Below are positions 10,664 through 22,877 of a stretch of 64,000 nt of DNA, one piece after another. Location: assembly GCA_002221725.1 (NCBI GenBank), contig NJFT01000025.1:186001-250000 (forward strand). The letters run 5' to 3'. A program made the position numbers and the translations under genes. Origin of the DNA: Scedosporium boydii (Eukaryota; Ascomycota; Sordariomycetes; Microascales; Microascaceae). Position 1 is the stretch's first letter; every line of letters starts with the position of its first letter. The notes under the pieces were generated by a model. It searched no databases, was not told the DNA's origin, and saw only the letters and a program-made list of their open reading frames with translations.

Positions 10664-13560
10664 CTTGAGAATGCAACTCGATAGATGAGCTGCGCAATGT
10701 TGTGTCTATGACGGTGGCGATGCAGGTAAATGCCGGATGCGGTAACGGAGCGGGGAATGATGGCCGACGATAATGAAGTTAATGGCCTAAAAAGGAAAGA
10801 GTAAGCTTCCAGCGCTCTTAAGGGACCTTTTGCACATGTTTTGTGATCTGTATTCGAGGATGTGGATGGACATAGGCTGGTGACGGAAGCTGGCTGAGGA
10901 GAGCATGAAGCAGCCAGCAAGGTTGAGATGAGAGGGTGTGTTTCGTTGGGGGCGGAGATGGAAGATAGCAGGCGCCATCTAAGGCTAAAGGAGCTGGGTC
11001 TCGAATAGATGTGTTCAACCTCACCTTTAAGAATTCTGGAAAATTGAGGATGCTTATAATCGTCTCGACGTGGCGCAGACGACCACACAAGGGTCGTGTG
11101 GTTGGAAAAGTGTCTCGAGCGACGCACAAGGTAAGGAACTTGGGGCGGGCGTGGCGATCGAGGAAAAATAAGAAAGAGAAAGGGAAGAAGGAAAGGAGGA
11201 TGGATAACGTAACAAAGTTAATCGCTTCCCATGCCTCGGGGCGGGTTGGCGAGGGTGATGAGCGATGGATGATTTTCTCCCACGCCTGAATGTGAGGTCG
11301 CGCGTCATCGAAGTCCGCCGCGCTCCTTTTTTTCAGTTCTGCAGGCAGAGGCAAGCGCGAATCGAACTGGCGTTGCTGAATTGACCTGGATTGGCAAGTT
11401 GGAAGAGGCGGAATCGGATAAATGTATAAAATCACGTGAAGGCAAGGTCCCGCAGCCACGCCACGCCACTGCAAGGAGCACCTTCCCAAATGTTTTGACC
11501 ACACTTGCACCAACCAGAAGCCGCAAAACATCCTGAACTTAGTCATCCTTCAGAAAGCTTCTTTTGACAATATTCTTCTCAAGTCAACGTGACGATGGAT
11601 CTTGAGATGGCGACGAGGGATCATGGAGACTCAAAAAAAGGAGGATCGCAATTTACAATGAACCGAAGAATTGATTGTCGGAGGAGAATTTAATCTACTT
11701 TGTTTTATCCCAGCTTCATCCCTAAGGCAGCCATAGTCGATTCTCAAGCAATCAATTTGAATTGGAAATTCATGTTACTCTCCACAGATAGAGAGACGCT
11801 GATCGCAAGCGAGTCAACGTGAGTATTAAATTTAGAATTAAGTTTCCGGGTTAGCAACCTTGCCTTCAAGAACTATGACCCTGGTGGTTCCTGGGGAAGA
11901 TCGCGTGTGTTTCCACCCCAGTCAGCCCTACCAGGACACCGGCGCCGCCACCAGGCGACAAACCAACAATGGGCCCTCGATCAGGCACAAGCTTATCAAA
12001 ACCTTAGCCTCTAAAGCAATCGTTGGCTCGCCCACATCAAGACCGATGAATATTGATATTTTCATGGCCCCATTCTTTAATTTCGACATCTTCAGCCAAA
12101 TCAGGAGCGATTCCCCGCATTACATTCCGAGATTGAACGAAAAAAGAAGCGAAGAGCCTCAATCCGAGCCCAAATCCCTCAATTTCAACCCAACCTTGGC
12201 CGGGAAGCCAGGCTGCTGGGGATGAAACGAGACTGCTGCAAATAGCCGGACACCCACCGCCAGAATCAGCATGGAGCATGATGACTGCATTCTCCGAGCC
12301 ACCGCTCTTAAGGCTGCAGATCAACAATTAGCAGTGGTAGGAGAAGAACGGGGCCGGGGAAAAAAAACATGATGTCAACACGAGGCAGTGAGTCACATTG
12401 CCGAGTTGCTTCATTTAAAAGTCCCTAGGAAATCCACTGCCAAGAAGAGAACCTCTGCGATAGTGGACCCGAGACTGGGGGCCAAACTCAATGTTGCTTC
12501 TCTCGTTTCTGTCCCCATGACCCCTACGATCCAACAGTGCGTCTTTGGTCTCGTTCGGATGCGGGGTTCTTGGGTTCTTGGGTCCTTAGGTTCTTGACCA
12601 CGGCATCACACACGTGCATGTCTAGTGAATATTCATGACGTACAAGCACGTAACAGAAGAAAGAAGCCCAGACCCAATTCGCTTGGTTATCAACTTATCA
12701 TCCAATTGAGAGTGTCCCCCTCCAGCCTCGGGCGTCCTCTACCTCTGGCTATCGCGCTATCTCGACTGGGGGTTCCAACGTGGATGGGTCCTAGGACTCC
12801 TAGGGCTGCCAAGTGTTAGGGAAAAGTCGGTCTCGAAGCTTCACGGAACAATCTTGCCGTCCAACACTAGTCTGACTGCAGCGCGCTTGGCCCTATAACT
12901 GCTGCCTTGCGGACTTCATCCAATCCAAGGACGTCGCATAGAGCACCTGCATCTCCATTCCGGGGTTGGATTGGCCGGCGGGACCGACAAGTCTCTTGGC
13001 TCTCCCCTCTTCCGGAGGAAAAAATATGAGGGTCGATTGTGTCTGTTGCTCCCAATTCATGTAAAGTAAAAGAGTCGGGTTGTTCAGGGCCTCAATTGTC
13101 CAACATTCGATCCCTTTGCGGCTCTCCGGCTCCCCGTCCACGTAGCTCTCCATTGAGATGACGAAATCGTCTCCATCTTGTATACTTCCTTCGTACGCGT
13201 AGCCTTGTCTATATAAACCAACATAGATTCTATCCCTCCCCCCCTCTCCATTTTTCATCCACATACTGTACCCAAGCTACAAAGTTCTGTCTAATACGCA
13301 CGTTACCGGCTTCTCATTTGCCATTTTCTATCACTATCTTTCTGCTCGCGTTCCTCATCCGCAAGCACCCGGTGTGCAGAGTCGGCTGGTTAATAGAACT
13401 TCTTCCACCATCTAAACAATTAGTGGCCACGGCTTGAAGTCTTCGCCCCCTCATACTCTTTCTCGACGGTTTCCAATTGCCGGAAAATTCGCCCAGGCAG
13501 GCCAATTTACGTACAAATCTTACCCAACCCAGGCACCCGCCGAATTGAAATATATTCGCC
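10664..13560. other. 2.9-kb divergent intergenic region (yta7 / 13.56-kb gene)
   Basis: No gene is supported. It contains the yta7 upstream region, including a TATAAAA followed by a CACGTG E-box at about 11426-11438. A short GGTTCTTG-type tandem lies near 12565-12600. Next to the plus-strand gene there is a TATATAAA at about 13210 followed by a CT-rich tract, a likely core promoter. Open frames here are short and atypical in composition. Confidence 0.5.
13208..13265 (+). promoter_or_regulatory. TATA box plus CT-rich tract upstream of the 13.56-kb gene
   Basis: CTATATAAACC is followed within 30 bases by a C/T-rich run ending in CATCCACATACT. This is the usual layout of strong fungal core promoters. 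The distance to the ATG (~350 bases) implies a long leader or a leader intron. Confidence 0.45.
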
Positions 13561-13947
13561 ATGTCGAGCTCAAGGGCACCACCTCCCGCACCTTTGAACC
13601 TCACCCAAAGCAAACAGTCTTTCGACTCTTCATACTCCGAAAGGGGCAGGGTAAGCCGCAAGTGCTCTTTTATTCGCAAAATATCTACATGCGGCCCACA
13701 TGTAAACCCGCCAATCAAGCCTACTAACTCGATCGGTCTCCAGTCGAGAAACAGCTCCTTTGGTGATGCCAGCACCCTGGTAACCACCCCCAGCACTGCT
13801 GGCCTGGAGTCGCCGCATCACTCCAACCGGAAGCCCAACAATGTCAACGTTTACACGACGTGTGGCAGGCACACGGATGAATTCCTCTTCGGCGGACCAT
13901 CTCTTGGGGAAATGGCGCGGTCCCTCTTTGGTCGCAACCAACGCTGA
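13561..13947 (+). CDS. small conserved fungal protein of unknown function
   Basis: Two exons, 13561-13650 and 13744-13947, encode 97 residues. The 93-nt intron has a GTAAGC donor, a perfect TACTAAC branch about 20 nt before a CTCCAG acceptor, and a length divisible by three, so unspliced RNA would also read through. The N-terminus is MSSSRAPPPAPLNLTQSKQS. The C-terminal half holds VYTTCGRHTDEFLFGG and GEMARSLFGR, a cysteine/aromatic block that resembles short uncharacterised proteins of Sordariomycetes. No signal peptide or membrane segment is visible. A TATA box and CT-rich leader precede it. The longer overlapping frame on the opposite strand has no splice or promoter support. Function is unknown. 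Confidence 0.6.
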   Translation: MSSSRAPPPAPLNLTQSKQSFDSSYSERGRVSRKCSFIRKISTCGPHVNPPIKPTNSIGLQSRNSSFGDASTLVTTPSTAGLESPHHSNRKPNNVNVYTTCGRHTDEFLFGGPSLGEMARSLFGRNQR

Positions 13948-14546
13948 CACGAACCTACATAAAGCCACCACACAACATGACGCACTCAGCCAAAACCAAG
14001 ATGCCGAACACTTGAAACCAAGCGCGGCCTCTTCAACTTCATACAGGCCCAGGCCAAAATAGATATTACCGAGATTGTTGCTTGCATCGATATCTTGCAG
14101 ATTCTCCACCCTACCCTACAACAAGGCACATGCACCCTCTCACTCACTTCTTGTTTAAAATGGAAGAACTAGTTGTCTCTGGAAAACGAGACTGAAAGGA
14201 TTGGGAAGTTGAAACGATTTATGAACTGATACCCCTCGCCGCCCGTTTATTTCATGCATATATATATATATATATATCTATTTTCTACAGTTTTACCTTG
14301 GGACGTGGAGAATAGAGTCCTAAGCTTCACCTTCATTCATGTTAGTTTTTTCGCTAGTCCTGAAAAAGATTGCATTGAAGTCACTTTACAAAGCAGTCGA
14401 GAATCAAAATATGTCTATCAAATGATTATTACATACAATGTGGTTAAAGCTTCAAAGTTATATGATGAAGATGCATGCCGCGTCTATTCCCCTCTGTCAA
14501 CGCCCTAGAAAAGTTACTTTCTTATTGCAACGCCATACTCCATAAC
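13948..14546. other. convergent 3' flanks, AT-rich
   Basis: No gene seen. It lies between the 3' end of the small plus-strand gene and the 3' end of the carbonic anhydrase gene. It contains a (TA)n microsatellite and is more AT-rich than its neighbours. Confidence 0.6.
14258..14277. repeat. (TA)n microsatellite
   Basis: About ten TA units follow GCA, in the AT-rich 3' flank. Confidence 0.95.
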
Positions 14547-15616
14547 CTATTCACCATCGGCAGCTCCAAGAGTTTCCACCGCATTCTGGAGCAAGTTGAC
14601 CTCACCCGGTGCATTTTGCGTGTACCGCGAGTTAAACCTCAAGACAGACTTAGCGGCCCTATATGTCTTCGCGGAGACGTAAACCGGGTCCCGGACCACA
14701 TTCCAAGCCACGCCTTCACTGCAGGGCGGCGTCGTCAGTGAACCGTTGTACTGGAAGACGTCGGACCCGCTGACGAGGTCTTCGATCTCGGCGGAGAAGA
14801 GGGGTCCGGTCTTGCCGATGTCGCCGGCGTGGGGAATATCGTGGACATTCGAGAGGACGTTGGTGAAGAAACGACTGGTGGGACGGTGAGAGGAGACGTC
14901 GATGAGGATACCGACTACGGAGAGGGATTGGTCTGGTTTGTTTTTTTAATGGAGATGATTAGCTGTTTTTGCGACGGCTTTCTTCTCCTCTCCTCAGATC
15001 TCTTCAGGGACTCGCCAAGCCTTCGGTCTACATCGGTCCATGTCTTCCACTAATGCCGCCTTTTTCACCCGCGTCGTGCCAAGAGCCAAGACATGGGAAG
15101 TCTACAGCAACAACGACGACATGCGTGGGTATTGTGTAAGTGTAAGTGAGGACAACATTCTTTCAACCCACCTTCTGCCCTGAAAACAAAATGCGCCTCC
15201 ATCGCGTACGTCTCGTCATCGATTCTATGCTCGGAGGAAGTGTGGAAGTGGAATTGCACGAGATTATATGCCTTGCCATCGCGGTTGAGAGTGCCATTCG
15301 CGGGGACTTCGACGGTGGTGCCTAGGTTTTCGACCTCTGTGCCGAAGAAGTAACTGTCCAGCTCCAGAGATAGGCACTCTCCCTTGACTGCGGGTATGTT
15401 TCCCGCAGACGAGTCTATCGAGATGGGGGACTGGTGAGTGCCTTCGGCGCAGGCAATGTTGTCTGCCGACAGGCCATGCCAGTTCAGCGGGCCCTGGAGA
15501 CCAGTATATCCGAAAGAAGGCGGAGTGAATTCGCTACGGGCATGGAGACTCGGATCGCGGTAACAGAGTGCCGAGGCGAGAGGTGCCAGGCTACTGATGA
15601 TGGCAAGACATTTCAT
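14547..15616 (-). CDS. secreted alpha-carbonic anhydrase
   Basis: Alpha-carbonic anhydrases hydrate CO2 to bicarbonate using a zinc bound by three histidines. Two exons, 15172-15616 and 14547-14932, encode 276 residues. The intron is 14933-15171 (GTGGGT..AACCAG), long for this genome at 239 nt, but it joins GAA-G to AC in frame. The N-terminus MKCLAIISSLAPLASALC is a signal peptide, so the enzyme is extracellular or wall-associated. The active site is intact: QFHFHTSSEH gives two zinc histidines, EAHFVF the third, and LTTPPCSEG carries the conserved threonine loop. Paired cysteines (NIACAEG and TPPCSEG) fit the usual disulfide. The 183-residue unspliced frame would lose the last third, including the threonine loop. 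Confidence 0.93.
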
Positions 15617-18020
15617 CGTGAAGGGTTGCGCGAAGATCCTAAATGCTCAAACTGATAAGAAGAAGAGAGAAGCAACTCTGTCAGTACATCTAAGCAGAGT
15701 TATAAATCTTCAAATGAATATTCGAGATTATGACTTGTTCGCACTCTCAAGACTCAATCGGGCAAAGGTGGCGGAGGATGGACGGACAAAATCTGGGGAT
15801 CCTTCGTACAAATGCGACGGCTGGAGACATCCGTCACATGCGAACATCGTGACTTTTATCTTATTTTATATACAGGGGGTGGCTGAGAGACTGACAGGCG
15901 CCAGCTGCAGAAATCGATTACCGGGGTATCCTACATGAGTGATATAATGACCGTCGGGTGGAGTTGAAAATCCCTCCCTCTATATATTCCCACGCCGCCG
16001 ACACGTCGACTGCTGATGCAAGGTCCCTCTGGGAAGAAGGAATTGGGAAGACTGGCTCAGCTTCCTGCATCTGGCTTCAGTACAACTGCGTACTAGAAAT
16101 CGAGAATCCCGCGATGCCGTTATAGGCCCGGGTAAGTCGGCTTGTCTCGTCGAATAGGCCACTTCTGTTGGAGGACGCTGCCGAACACGAGATAGCGTCT
16201 GGAGTTATAATGCCGCTTGACAAGAAGATCTAGAGAGGACATGCAGCGATGAGGCGAGCTGATACTGAACGAAAGTTATTACGAAGTACAAAGGTACGAA
16301 GCCGGCGGGCGGGAAACCTCCAAACACCCCCCCATCTACCAAGGCCTTTTTTTTATCTTGCACACTTGTTGGTAATAGGTCCTGCTGGTTCATGGTGGAC
16401 ACAGGGCAAGTCGGACGATCGAAATATTGTTGACAATGGGGAAATTTATCGGGGAGAAGGAGCTGAGCAGCCCGGAGCGGTCATGATCGGCCAGATTATT
16501 CTCATATCCTGGCCTAATTGGGCAATTTAACAGACTTTAAGCTCTGTGCTAACTGGTTGGAAGACCCTGGTTTGACGATCCTCATTTTCCTGCCTCTCCA
16601 CATCTGATAAGGCTATTCGAGACATATTGGAGTAAAAGAAATGACTCAGGAAGGGGTGGGTCTTTTAACATATGGCCTCAATACTATGGAGTATGTCAAA
16701 CACAGGTCCACAGGTATCAATTATTTTTATTTTCTGTTCTTGAGGCTGAAGTTACTATTCTCAAGTTTGAGACCTTGACCAAGATAGATCGAATCAACGG
16801 AGGGCTACCATCACCACGGGGTCATGTCGTGTCATTTTTGGACCCTTGCGAAATGGGGAAAAAGAGTCCGGCTCGCTTGTGATGTTTCTCGTAGAACAAA
16901 CTAGCAAGCTGGTTAAAACTGCTTTGGGCGTCGTTCATCTGGTGGCCTCTAGGAGACATTTAACGGGACGGTTTGGTCAACACACAGGTGCCTGGCCGGC
17001 TATCGTCGAGCCTTCTCGAGCAGTTGAGTCAAGCTTCCTTCGATTCTCTATTCCGATCCGGCATCGTCTTTACAGGAAATTCTTGGGTTGGAACACGTGG
17101 CAATGCTCTTCAGCCCCAGCCATGGCAAAGCTCTCACTGGAGATCCGGACAACGCCGCTGGCTAGTCCGCCGTCCTCCCCATCGGCTTGCCGTACCCTAT
17201 GTCAGAACGGATGAGTTTGATTGGATTCAAGGGGATGTCTAACGAATTAAGCACCATACCGAGACCAGAGCCTCCAAACTTAGGGAGTGAGAGGAGACCC
17301 GGCTTGGTAAAGATATGGAACTTCGAGCTTGAAGGGGTGCATCCTTGAGCTGCTTTTTGCAAACTTGGGAAGACGCACGCCGTATGTGCTGTTCCTTTTC
17401 ATGCTCAGCAAGGCTTAACGGACACTGACAGCAATTTAACACCCAATCGGCTTGATGCCTCGAAGTCGGTGCGACTACGACATACGTGTTGTGTGCTGGT
17501 CCGTATGCCGAGTGTCTTCCATTCCGCCGTCATCACGAGAGTGGATGTATCCGTTAGAACGAGCTTGCTAAGATACGAATCGAACCAGAAAGGTGTAAGG
17601 AATCGCGTCTATTGACCCAGACTGTTACAACTTAAACAAGAGAAGAAAATGTGATGTGTCTCAGCTTTGTGATCCACGGTCGGATCAAATCTGCCCATCC
17701 TCCTCAAGAACGCGTAAGTGTCCGGAGATGGCTAGACCGCCAAAATGGCTCTCTTTACGAAGTAGATTATTCCCCTTTGGAACTTCCATCAAGCTGGCGT
17801 ATTCCCTCGCCTGCTTTCAGTATCTCCCAGCCAAACGGACTCCGCGAAAGCTCACTAGGTTCCAAAATCCGTTCGGGGTGGATAGAAAAGCAACTCACGG
17901 TTGACGTAATAGGGTTTATCCTACGAAATATAACCAATTTCTAATACGACTCCAACTTTATCCCCAGAAGACGCCATGGTGTATCTGTTTTGGGACAGAC
18001 CTTGAGACAGAATCTCCGTC

Positions 18021-18060
18021 GTGTACGTGTGCAAGTGGGCGTGTACGTGTGCAGGTGGGC
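18021..18060. repeat. 20-bp tandem duplication
   Basis: Two adjacent copies of a GTGTACGTGTGCARGTGGGC unit differ at one base. Confidence 0.93.
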
Positions 18061-18414
18061 ATCTCCAAGAGTCATAAAGTCCGAAAGAGTCCAAGCGATC
18101 GGCCATAGAGGTTACAAAACATCAAGAAACGCCACAAGCGCTTAAGGTTTTGCCCTTTCCCCGACAAGGGAGTTCCGTCGGGTTGGCTGGCAGCCCTCAC
18201 TCAGCGATCCGGGAAGCCATTGATGCACATAAACAACGGATGTTCTACGGGAAGCATTCGCCTCCCGATTCGTTGAGATGGGGCCCACCTATTCCCAGGT
18301 ATCACAGGAGGCGCTTTTCGGGATACACATGCTCGGAATGGGGCTGGTCTGTGTACTAGATTTCTCATGGGTTAAAATACGCGTAATGCATGGGGGTCGG
18401 AATGCTGGAGCTTA

Positions 18415-18434
18415 GCTCCGGGGTTGACCGGAGC
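18415..18434. other. GC-rich hairpin, 7-bp stem
   Basis: GCTCCGG and CCGGAGC are perfect inverted arms around GGTTGA. A second copy of GACCGGAGC follows about 80 bases later. There is no flanking gene or T tract to make it a terminator. Confidence 0.5.
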
Positions 18435-21400
18435 GGTGTCGGCGGGGTGCCGCGCCCATGTGTAAGGTTCCGCCTCTCACTAGATACCTGACCGGAGCCG
18501 CCTGAGATGGTCCCGCGGATACAAGGGTTCGAATTTTATCATGAGTGATTTGATGGACTCGAGCAGCAAGGCCACTGCGAATACGAAGCAAAGCAATGTC
18601 TGTTGCCTCTTCGCAAGTCTTGCCTGTCATGTGGTGAGATTCCGGCGAGGGAGCCCTCAACACGAGGCAAGCAAAAAAGGCTCAAAACCAGATTTGGAAA
18701 TGATCAGAGGAGCCCTCGAACCGGCTTTTTAGTCATATTTATTTTCTTCTCAAGGGAGGGCGGGGGAGGAGGAATGCGCACACCATGGCAGCAGAGCGGT
18801 ATTAGCCAAGATCCAGGGCCAGGCGGCGGACGGCAGGCAAGGAGAGGGGTTTTTGATGTGCTCAAACTCGCCAGTTTCATGGGTCGGATGCAGGGAGACA
18901 GATACGGGACCCGGAACGGGCAGGGTGAGCGGACGGCAGGACAATATAAATTAACAAAAGGAAAAAAAAGAAAAAAAGAGATCGAGGCGAGCAGTTGTGT
19001 TTGTTTATTCGGAGTATGCGTAATGTAGGGTCTAGGGTCTTAGGGCACGAGGCGTGACCATCCTGCAGCTTTAGAAGGCATGTTCCAATGAAGAGAAGCA
19101 CGAATGGGTCCATTGTATATGGGGGCCCGCGAGCACCGACCCGAAGCCCTGCAAGCTTTGGTCACGATGCAACATCCGGTAGAGTACGAGCTGCAGGATA
19201 TGTAAGGTAGGATGTGTGGGGGCTCGAAGAGGACATGTTAGTTTACTTCATAGAAGAGAGTAGAATCTGGAAATAGATGAAAGAAGACTCGTGTGTGTCT
19301 ACCATCTTGTCCTTTCCTCTTAAAGTTTTGTGCACTTTGGTCTCTGGAATCTCCGTTGTCGACATCAACGCAGGCCTCAACAAGGATGGTGAGATCTCTT
19401 GCAGTTTGGAGACTGTTTTGGCCTCGTGCGTACGTTTATTAATCTCTGCCTGCAGAAATGTGGGAGCTTATTTCACACGCGATGCTCATTGTTGGGAAAT
19501 AACAAGAGAAACTGTCTTTTCACGACGGGACTTGGGCTGGCGTAGACAGGAAGTATTTATATATCACACCAACGGGCCGAGCAGTTTAAGGCGCGTGGTG
19601 AGGAGCCTCCTCTTTCCCTTTTCTCTCCAGCCTAGCTAAGAGTCTATAACTCCTGCACGCCCGTGAGCCGCTTCCTTTTATAGAATGGCCAGGCTACCGT
19701 TCCGGACCAATGTAACGGGCCCTCTAACTCCAACGTTCTTTAACTCCCGCATGCGGTACCACTTGCGAGAATGATGACAGACTGCCCTGTAGGATTGGGG
19801 GCTATCCGTGTAGTGTAGACTGGAAGGCTGTCGTTATCTGCTCGAAGCTACTTGGAGAGAGGTCAATCATCTTACTCGAATCATTGGATGGACACCGCTT
19901 TGACCCTGGGGATCAAGCGCGCAACATCCAATTTTCAGGACGACCATGGTAAGTTGTGCATTTCGGAAGAACATCATGGCCGTCACTGTTTTAAGTTCGA
20001 CGCCCCTATATACTGCAGACAATAAAGGATAAGAATTGGTATTTGGCCAGAGCCTTCTTTCTTGATGTTTGCCCCTTCAACTCTTGTTTCTGTGCTTTTG
20101 TCCTGACCGCGACATGAGAGCGTCCGCGACCACGGCGGCTCAAGGCTTAAATGCAAGATGGAGTGTCAGCCGGGCCTCGCTGACCATCTACGAAGTGTAT
20201 ATATATAGACTAAGCATTACACGGCTTGGTAGTTAATTTGCCAATCGGCCGATTGGTGGTAGACAACGGGCTCGCCCAAAGTTTGCAACATTTTCCGGGT
20301 CGCGGGAGGGAGCTCGTAGTAAGGTGCCCTATATTTACCTGCAGAAGCGAGATTGCTCCACATCCCGCTGGCGATCTGTCGCGGGGGAAAGGACGGTTTG
20401 CTGAGGCTAGATCATGAGGGCTCTTGCTTCGTGTTATGTTTGAAGGGCTCATGTTTCTGATGGGGGTGGAAACAAGTAAAAGAGTTGATAAGGAGCCTTC
20501 TCGAAGTTTGCGGTTCACCAAAGATTTGGGATACACGGAGTAAACTGGTATGTACTCATAGTTTAACAACAAGCGACCCCACCAGCCATACTTCGTAGGG
20601 TTCTGCTTATGCAAACTGAATGAAGTTGATCCAGGATGCTCAGTGCTTCACGGGTGGTCCGGTCAGGGATGGCCTGTCCGAGCCTGGGGTATATCTCCAC
20701 TGCTGGAACATTCGAATTACGGGGACTCTTAAAAATGCCAGAATCCCCACATTCTGGATCCTCTCAATGCTGTCCTCCTGAGCTGAGTTGTTTCAACATT
20801 CTTCTCGCCTGACTTTGTCATGCGTGAGAGTCCTTGACCAGCCTGGCGAGTCGACTCGCAGAGGGGTTCAAAGGGGATAAGGCACGAGGCATTCTATGCG
20901 GCCTAGAAGCCGTGCCCCCTGCGATGGCACCTTAGATCTTACGTCGCCGACCTTGCTGCGTTTTATACGAGTCTGCAGTCCTGCGTCCGTGTCAGAGGTC
21001 TCCTTCAATAACAGCCTTGGTGCTTACTTCGTAGTAGATGCCAAGCCGCCAGACGATCCTGTGTTTTTGTTCCCATGGACCAGATCCGAGCCTTGATTTG
21101 GTGGAGAGGCGCATCCTCCAGTGTCTCGACCACAGACACGCGAAAGAGCGGAGAACAAAAACGGGAAGAAAAGGAAATGAAGGAATGGTTATTTGATCAA
21201 AGAAGCCAAGCGTCAGACGCGTTTCCCGCACAGAGACGAATGAGAGCGGGACCGTCTTGAGCAAACATTCGATGGTTGATGTCTCAATGGTCTTTGCTTC
21301 ACCCTGTAATCCCTGCCAGCTCTGCTTTCCTCGACTCTAGCCCTTTCAGCTGAATTGGCCGAAACGCTGGTCGGCATGGAAGGACTGCATAGTGCCCCCT

Positions 21401-22042
21401 TGGCAGGAGCTTCTGGAACCCAGCTCGGAGCTTTTCTTCGGATGACAAGAGATGAAATATATTCGTCTTGTATGGGGAAGCCGGCGGTTCAAGCGGTCTT
21501 AATTCGTCTTGGCTTCTTTCGTCATTTTTGGTTACTTTTATTTTTATTTTTTATTTTCTCTTTCAAGATGGTGCATCTGTACTCTCACAAACCACCGGAC
21601 CGAGGGAAAGAGCCCGACCCGACGGCGAGCTGGAAGAAAGGACACATTCTGATGGTGCGAGCTCCTCCGTATTTTCCCTCTCAATTCAGCTTCTCGTCTC
21701 CCCCACGGAGCTCTTAGTGTTTGGCCCGCCGGTCTCAGTGAGGGTCGGTTACGACGCACATGGGTCCGCCAGCGGGAATCCGAGGATTGATCATTGATTT
21801 GATACTGATTTCGTGTTGGACTTGGGAGAAGAAGAAAATGCTGGCATATATTGCCTGACATCCACACACATCCACACACACCTATCTTCAAATGGTATCG
21901 TCGAGTGGGGTGGGTGCTTGCGACTTGAAAAAATGCGAAAGTGACTGACTGAATCTGTTGGTCGAGGGCAAAACAATGAGGACGAAGGTGGAGAGAGAAT
22001 ACGAATGCAAGGAGAAAGCATCAATCAATCAATTTGCCTGAT

Positions 22043-22059
22043 CATAGGTAGTACCTATG
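22043..22059. other. palindrome CATAGGTA-G-TACCTATG
   Basis: Perfect 8-bp arms around a single G, in the gene-free region. Function unknown. Confidence 0.6.
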
Positions 22060-22840
22060 TGGGGTTTCATTCGTAGGCTATCGTATACTATATCTCCATC
22101 GTGGTGAAGTGCCAACACCCTACATGGACTCTCGCCTCGACGGTGATTCACCGTCAACAGTCAATGAGCTACCTAGTTAGGACCGACGGTGCTACTCATT
22201 GTCGGTATCTAAGCAGGTATTGCGCAATGGCAATGGCTGATGGTCTGGACGTTCTCTGTTCGTCGCCATCTCGCTCGTGTATATTAACCGCACCTGTAGA
22301 TAATACATCACACCTTCCCGAGCTCTTTGGTCTGTCCCAACCAACGCCCCGTCTTGGCACGGCCGAGTGAGCAATCGGGAATGGGATCAAGTTGGCTTGC
22401 GCCATGGGCCGGCCAATGGTGCTTTCGGCCAACCCCTCACATTTTCCGAATAATACCTCCCCAGATAATACATCGTGGTTGTCGTAGCTTGGAGTCAGGA
22501 AAGTTACGGTGATCCACTTTATCTAGCCAGAGGGGCGTACGAAGTAGGGAAGAAGAAGGGCTAGTCTCAGTACTGTTTATCCCCTGTTTCCACTTCGATG
22601 GTGACCTGTAACGGATCTTAGGTCTTACACATACCTCGAGGTAGAAGTGCCTTCGCGAGTCGGTTGTTCTGAAACGGCAACTTTTTGATGGCGGGAACCA
22701 GGTGCAACCATGCTCTCGAGAGCAATGCCTTGGAAGTTGAAGTGGGATTAATGCGAGGCATTCTCATGACATCGAGACCGATGTATGATGCTTCTCTTCG
22801 CATTTAGACGGTTTGTTCATGCTGTTGGGAAATTCCAGGC

Positions 22841-22877
22841 TCGGTGTCCAAGCCCGGTGTCCAAGCCCGGTGTCCAG
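22841..22877. repeat. 14-bp tandem repeat, ~2.5 units
   Basis: The unit GGTGTCCAAGCCCG is repeated head to tail; the first copy is slightly diverged (GGCTCGGTGTCC). Confidence 0.9.

Noticed and set aside
12893..13264. 123-codon minus-strand frame with protein-like composition
   Set aside because: It overlaps the TATA box and CT-rich leader of the plus-strand gene at 13561, has no recognisable domain and no splice or promoter support.
13630..14109. 159-codon minus-strand frame
   Set aside because: It overlaps the spliced plus-strand gene, which has a perfect branch site and a family-like C-terminus.
17520..17620. possible minus-strand tRNA from GGTTCGATTC
   Set aside because: T-stem bases do not pair and no acceptor stem is present.
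18480..18560. possible tRNA from GGTTCGAA near 18528
   Set aside because: No A box, and the bases around the T-loop cannot form a five-pair stem.
19024..19045. TAGGGTCTAGGGTCTTAGGG, telomere-like
   Set aside because: Only three irregular units; a short internal stretch, not a telomeric array.
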